From positions 1 to 64,000 of the forward strand of contig NW_024104762.1 in the NCBI RefSeq assembly GCF_003945595.2: a stretch of 64,000 nt of DNA, in the 5' to 3' direction. Position 1 is the first letter of the stretch, and each line of letters starts with the position of its first letter. Below are positions 59,401-64,000 of the stretch, piece after piece. A model generated the notes under the pieces. The model was not told the DNA's origin and did not search any database. It saw only the letters and a list, made by a program, of their open reading frames with translations. A program made the translations under genes and the position numbers. The stretch is from Pipra filicauda (Eukaryota > Chordata > Aves > Passeriformes > Pipridae).

Positions 59401-62400
59401 GTGGGCCTTAAGGTCCCTCCCAACCCTGACCATTCTGTGATACTTCTTGGAAAGAACCCTGTTCCCACTGGACCTGTGTTGTTGAACAAGAAGATTTGGG
59501 TAGTTTTTTGAAAGAGGAATTAATTGTGTTTAGTTGAAGTGACCCCTGAGGGGAAGAGAGAAGCCCTGGAAAAGGAGCGTGTGCTGTTGGTGTGTGGTGG
59601 CTCAGCGGGTCAGGCAGGGTTTGCAAGTGTAATTGTTTTGTACTTCTGCCCATGTTCTTCATCGATAGTCTAAAGGAATTTTTAAAATGCAGTCTTAAAA
59701 ATGCTTACAAGGAAAATATCATTTTTTCTAGATGTAGACAAAAATACTGTGAAAAATAGTACTCAGTCTACAAAAAGAAGCTCCACTGGAGAAGATGAAA
59801 TTCCTAGGAAAAAAGCAAAGAAGAACAAGAAGCACAAAAGCAAGAAGAAGAAGAAAAAGAAGAAGAAGAGGAAGAAAGAGAAAAAGCATAAAAAGCAGCC
59901 AAAGGAAGCCAAGCTGGGTGCACATCCCGGAGAAGCCGCGGTCGTGCCGCCGGCTCCTCACCTGCTCCTGGAGAAATCCGGCTCCCAAGTGAATGTCCAG
60001 CAGGGAGGGGTGGGAGAGCCCAGCCTGGCTGGGCACCTGCAGCCACAGCTGTGCCCAACAGCGAGTGAGGGGCTTGATAATCAAGCTTTAGGACTTGTTT
60101 CTCATTCAGTAACTGATTCCCAGCAATCTGCAGAAAACCTTGGAAGTGGGGAGGGGACTTTGTGTGCAACAAATCCTCCATTTAATTTAGAAAGCAACCA
60201 GTCTAATATCCCAGAAAATACCAGTATAGCTCACAGCATGATTTGCACTAGTGAAGAACAAATTCAGCAGTCCCACGGAAATATTTATCCTGTAGCTATT
60301 AATGCCAGTGTTGTTGATACTGGAAACGATGCTTGGTCCAGCATCCCATCTGGAATTGCCAGTAAGTCTGAGTTTCAGAAAGATTCAGTAGAAGCACTGA
60401 GAGGTTCAGAAGTTGCTCTGAAATCTCCAGGCACTGGGGAGGTAAAAGCTTTGGATGCAGCTCTCGAGCCCGAGGCCATGGAGGTGTTGCCTTACTCGGA
60501 AGCATCTCTGCAATCAGTGTCTCAGAGGGGAGCACAGGACTTAGGAACAGCTTCGGAGTCGGTGTCCTTGGCAAGTGGTGGGACAGCAATTCCTACATCT
60601 GCAAATTGGGCAGATCCCAGTGCTGTGACAGTAGCTCACGTGGCTGTGGCTGGACAAGTACAGAAAATTCCAGAAGCAACGGAAAAATGTGTGCATATGG
60701 GAAATGTGCAAAGTGTGCAGAGATCTTTGGAACTGGGGGGTGTGAGCAGAACTTTGGAGCCAGCCCAGCAGCCCTCGGTTATAGCTGGGAATTTGAGCAT
60801 GACGCTCCCCATGGGGAGTTCAAGTGTCTTGAGAGCAAATGTACCTTTGCAACATCCTTTTAAATTATCTGCAGCCAGCCCTTTGGCCCCAGTGGAAATA
60901 CAAAGTGCCAAAACACCCCCAGGAGCAGGAGCCACCACAAAAATGAAGGATATTGAACCAGCTATGGAAAATGTGAAAGCTTCGGAAACAACCGTGGAAC
61001 CTGTGGGTGTTACAGCTCCTGAGAGTCTGCAAAGCAAAAACGTGGAAGGTCCCACAGCTCCTGCAGCAGTGCTGGGGGCAGCAGGAGCGTTCCTGCAGCG
61101 TGGAGTCTTCCCAGAAGCGAGGGGTGTGGACAGAGCCGCGGGGCCCGCGCTGCCAGCAGCACCCACAGGGGCCAGCGCGGCTGCGGAGCCAGAAGGGGGA
61201 AGAGCAGCTGCGGAACCCACAGCCCTTGGACAGACCTTGGTCCAGCAAACAGCTCCACAGCTCCACGTGGCAGAGGGGCTTAGAAGTCCACAAGCAAGAG
61301 GCTCAGAAGGTACTTCATTGCCGAGACCTGAGGGTGAGTCCAACGTGAGAGGTTTGGCACCTGCCCCGTCTTTGCAGAAGGAAGATGTGCAAGGTCTGGG
61401 AGGAGTCCTGAGACCAGTGGCTTTCACAGCAGCTTCACTGTCCTTGCAAGGGGAAGGTGTGAAAGCTTCAGAACAAGCCGTGCATTGTGGGGCTGTTGCA
61501 AGTCCAGGACTTGCCTCAGGAAGGACTCCTGAACCTGTGGTTGCATGTGAGAGCGTGGAACCAGTTAGAGAGGCATTGTCAGGAGTGATGCCCTGGCAAA
61601 CCACAGCAGAGAGAGAACCTCTCAGTGCAAACCAAACACAGAGTTCCGTCACTTCGCAGACTCAGGTCATGGCACACACCAGAACCTCACAAATCGAGGT
61701 GCATGGGGAGAGAAGGGATTCTGAACTTGCTCCAGAAGATCCAAGCAAAGCCGAGGCAAGGAGCAGAGAAGCAGTCCTAGAACCTGTGCAAGCTTTAGAA
61801 ACCAGTTCAAAACCTGTTCAGGAACAAATAGTAGGTCGTTCAACAGCAGTACTGGAGTCTTTGCCCAGAGTGGAAGAAAACAATGTGACAGAATTGACAG
61901 ATGTGCAAACTCAGGGACCTGCTGTAGAATATCTACTTGGAACAAGGACCAGCATGCAAAGAAATGAGCCCTCAGAAATGGAGAAAGCAAAATATTTGGG
62001 GCCAGCACCAGAAGCTGGAGAAGTGAGTTGGTTGGAGAGCATGAAAGAGTCTCCAACAGTAGAGGTGAAAGGTTCTGGAACAGGTGGAGAGCTTGAGGTA
62101 GCTGTGGATGATGCTTCAGCAGCTGTTCCAGAATCTTTGCACACGGAAAAGCCAGAAGAGCTGCAGGGAGTTCTAGAAGTAAAACCTGCTGCAGAATGGA
62201 AGAGTTCAGAAGAGGCTCCAGAAATCTTGGGTGCTGCTGGACTGAAGTCTTCTGAAGCAGTTCCAAAACCAGGGGATGTGAAGGGTCTGGAAACAACACA
62301 GGAACACACAGTGACAGCAGAGGTACAATATGCAGAAGGAGTGCAGGGTCAACAGGTGGAGGATATGCTGATTGAGAAGGAAGATGCAGAGCAGACTCGA

Positions 62401-64000
62401 CCATCTGAGCCTATTGCAGAAACAGTTTTTAGTTCTTCACATGCTGCAGAGGAAAAAGACTCCACAGTGACTCCTGTGGTAGGAACACAAGATTCAGAAG
62501 CAACTCCCCAGGCTGATGTAGAGCTGAAAGATGCAGCAGCCGTGGGGTTGGAGGCAGAGACAAAAGATTTGGAAGCAGCTCCAGTACCTGAGACTGAAGC
62601 AGAAGCAGCCCAGGCAGAAGTCATTCCAGAGACTGAGGATGTCAAAGAAGCAACTCCAGAAGAAGACTCGGAGAAAAGAGATTCAGAAACATCTGATGTG
62701 CAACCTGATGTGGCAGCACGAATGAAGGAGACTCTCATGAGACTGGAGAACGTGGTTGAGAAAAGCAGCCATAGAAGCAGTGAGAAAAAACATGATTCAA
62801 AGAAGCAGAAAAGGAGCCGCTCCAAGTCTCAGTCCAGGTCTAGGAAGCGGAAGAAGAAATCAAGGTCGCGCTCTACTTCCAGGCGCTTGACCTCTAAAAG
62901 AGCCCGTTCCAGGAGCAGAAACTACTCGGTGTCCAGAAAAAAGCATTCCAAATCCAGATCCCGGTCTGTGGAGAAGAGGGAGAGAAGAGTATCGTCGCGG
63001 AGGTCCAGGCGCAGACGTTCCAGGTCGTCTGACCGTTACAGGTCTAAATCCAGATCAGCAGAAAAGAGACTGTCCTCTGGGAGGTCCAGGCGGAGACGTT
63101 CCAGGTCCTCTGACCACTATAGATCTAAATCCAGGTCCGCGGAGAAGCGACTGTCCTCCCGGAGGTCCAGACGCAGACGTTCCAGGTCCTCTGACCGCTA
63201 CAGATCCAAGTCCAGGTCCGTGGAGAAGCGATTGTCCTCCCGAAGGTCCGGGCGCAGACGTTCCAGGTCTTCTGACCGCTACAGATCCAAGTCCAGGTCA
63301 GTGGAGAAGCGACTGTCCTCTCGGAGATCCGGGCGCAGACGTTCCAGGTCCTCTGACCGCTACAGGTCCAAGTCCAGGTCCGTGGAGAAGCGACTGTCTT
63401 CCAGAAGGTCTGGGCGCAGACGTTCCAGGTCCTCCGACCGCTACAGATCCAAGTCCAGGTCAGTGGAAAAGAGACTGTCCTCTCGCAGGTCTGGGCGCAG
63501 ACGCTCCCGGTCTTCTGACCGCTACAGGTCTAAATCCCGGTCAGTGGAGAAGAGATTGTCGTCCTGGAGATCCCGCCGCAGACATTCCAGGTCCTCTGAC
63601 CGTTCAAAATCTAGATCCAGGTCTTCAGAAAAGGGAGGCGGCAAAGAATATTCCTGGAGGTTCAGGCATCGGTCTGGTTCCTCTGATCGATCAAAATCCA
63701 GGTCACGGTCTGTAGAGAAAAGAGGTCGGAAGGCGTCTGTGCGGAGGTCGAAACGACAACGCTCCAAGTCCTCGGACCGCTACAAGTCTAGATCCAGGTC
63801 AGTAGAAAAGAGAGATCGGAAGCAATCGTCGCGGAAATCTAAACGTCAGCGCTCCAAGTCCTCGGACCGGTACAAGTCGAGATCCAAATCGGTGGAAAAA
63901 AAGAAGGAGTCCTCACGTAAATCCAAGCGTCGCCGCTCAAAATCTTCCGAACGTTACAAGTCCAGGTCCAGGTCTGTTGAAAAAAAGCGCAAGGAATCTT
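53372..64000 (+). CDS. SON: SON, RS-rich nuclear-speckle splicing cofactor; 5' part only
   Basis: Exons are 53372-53460, 54036-54199 and 59732 to the window edge, where the exon is cut. SON is a nuclear-speckle protein that binds RNA and promotes splicing of weak introns. The start gives MATNIEEILRSFVVSKFREI, matching the vertebrate SON N terminus. Exon 2 has MVQKIEEVLSGALGTEL. Exon 3 opens with a lysine-rich tract, continues with a long acidic, Glu/Val/Ala/Pro-rich low-complexity region, and becomes Ser/Arg-rich from about 62815. Phases agree (2 after exon 1, 1 after exon 2). About 1507 codons are in the window. The C-terminal G-patch and double-stranded RNA-binding domains of SON would lie to the right. 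The gene is head-to-head with GART. Confidence 0.96.
54036..54199 (+). CDS. SON: SON coding exon 2
   Basis: The acceptor is CCCGGCAG| and the donor CCAG|GTAAGG. The exon encodes an Ala/Pro/Gly-rich stretch and then QKIEEVLSGALGTELQ, the conserved second block of vertebrate SON. It enters in phase 2 and leaves in phase 1. Confidence 0.93.
55322..56345 (-). mobile_element. CR1 with 3' end of reverse-transcriptase ORF, antisense
   Basis: The left end is the reversed 3' terminus (AATCATGGAATATCCTGAGC). On the - strand from about 56190 a short, broken reading frame shows NISINNLDMGLEGFVDDTEL, the CR1 polymerase region with its DD catalytic motif. It is frame-damaged and not functional. Confidence 0.82.
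57640..57880 (+). mobile_element. CR1 fragment in SON intron 2
   Basis: AGCAAGGACATGGAGCTGCT through GGAGGGACAGGACAAGGGGG. It faces the antisense copy that starts at 57884, giving an inverted pair. Confidence 0.82.
57884..59213 (-). mobile_element. Long CR1 with reverse-transcriptase remnant, antisense
   Basis: The 3' end is at 57884 (ATGGAGTGGTTTGGGTTGGA). On the - strand at 59190-58889 a remnant of the CR1 polymerase is readable (PVSLPSVTGKITEQI, ENREVIWDSHHGFTQGKSCL) with in-frame damage. It is the longest CR1 in the window. Confidence 0.83.
59214..59442 (+). mobile_element. CR1 3' fragment
   Basis: GGTTAGATGGGATATTGGGA through CCATTCTGTGATACTT; sense orientation, directly after the antisense copy. 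Confidence 0.82.
59732..64000 (+). CDS. SON: SON giant exon 3 (truncated by window end)
   Basis: The acceptor TTTTTTCTAG is followed by DVDKNTVKNST in frame with exon 2. A lysine-rich tract lies at about 59808-59905. About 970 codons of acidic, repetitive sequence with recurring E-x-V/A, 'SSEA' and 'ALETS'-like phrases follow. The RS region starts at about 62815. No stop occurs in this frame across 4269 bases. The tandem arrays known in mammalian SON between the N terminus and the RS region (MLAS-type, RSMMS-type, DPYRL-type) are not seen here. Confidence 0.94.
63016..63663 (+). repeat. SON: 81-bp coding tandem repeat in the SON RS domain
   Basis: Units begin at 63016, 63097, 63178, 63259, 63340, 63421, 63502 and 63583, every 81 bases exactly. 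Each encodes 27 residues containing RSSDRYRSKSRSVEKR and a following RLSSRRSGRR-like half. From 63664 to the window end, four more diverged units (KSSDRYKSRSRSVEKR-like) continue with variable spacing. Unit length is a multiple of three, so the frame is kept. Confidence 0.92.

Larger units (their letters stand above)
54200..59731 (+). other. SON: SON intron 2
   Basis: This 5.5 kb intron contains AT-rich unique sequence, a ~1 kb antisense CR1 (55322-56345) and a cluster of three CR1 pieces in alternating orientation (57640-59440). I see no additional exon. Confidence 0.65.

Noticed and set aside
60636..62825. Long open frames antisense to SON exon 3 (338, 245 and 158 codons)
   Set aside because: They are shadows of the Glu/Ser/Ala-rich SON coding frame on the opposite strand.

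Overview
This is a 64 kb stretch of bird nuclear DNA. It is dense in truncated CR1 retrotransposon copies whose 3' ends read toward a short 'ATTCTATGAT'-like tail. Vertebrate split genes with GT-AG introns and two CpG-rich promoter zones confirm a vertebrate genome. The CR1 subfamilies resemble those common in songbirds, but that refinement is inference.

The window holds three protein-coding loci. (1) From 1946 to 13610 on the + strand lie the last twelve coding exons of a GART-like gene whose 5' part lies left of the window. (2) From 43140 down to 16960 on the - strand is the complete 21-exon coding sequence of GART, the trifunctional purine-synthesis enzyme (GARS-AIRS-GAR transformylase, 1002 residues as I assemble it). 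It has a non-coding first exon ending at about 50712. (3) From 53372 to the right edge on the + strand is the 5' half of SON, an arginine/serine-rich splicing cofactor: exons 1 and 2 and the first ~4.3 kb of its giant exon 3. GART and SON are divergent, as in mammals, but here their starts are about 2.6 kb apart. GART and the GART-like gene converge tail to tail across about 3.3 kb.

The most notable object is the GART-like gene. All twelve exons keep the intron positions and phases of GART, have usable splice sites, and join into one open frame of 682 codons plus stop. By eye the protein is about two-thirds identical to GART in its best part. Residues the enzyme needs are gone from both the AIRS and the transformylase modules (the catalytic His and Asp of the latter, and the acidic nucleotide/metal-binding residues of the former). 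Length changes are all multiples of three. This looks like an expressed pseudoenzyme or repurposed paralogue rather than an ordinary decayed pseudogene.

Other points: the GART exon that ends the GARS module runs straight into an in-frame TAG at its splice donor, the arrangement used elsewhere in animals to make monofunctional GARS by intronic polyadenylation. The SON RS domain is built from an exact 81-bp coding repeat. A second possible SON first exon has the same phase as the annotated one. Several minisatellites, including a ~0.8 kb array just inside GART intron 1 and an alternating 98/99-bp array in the GART-like gene, fill introns. Most remaining non-coding sequence is intronic, AT-rich or CR1-derived.
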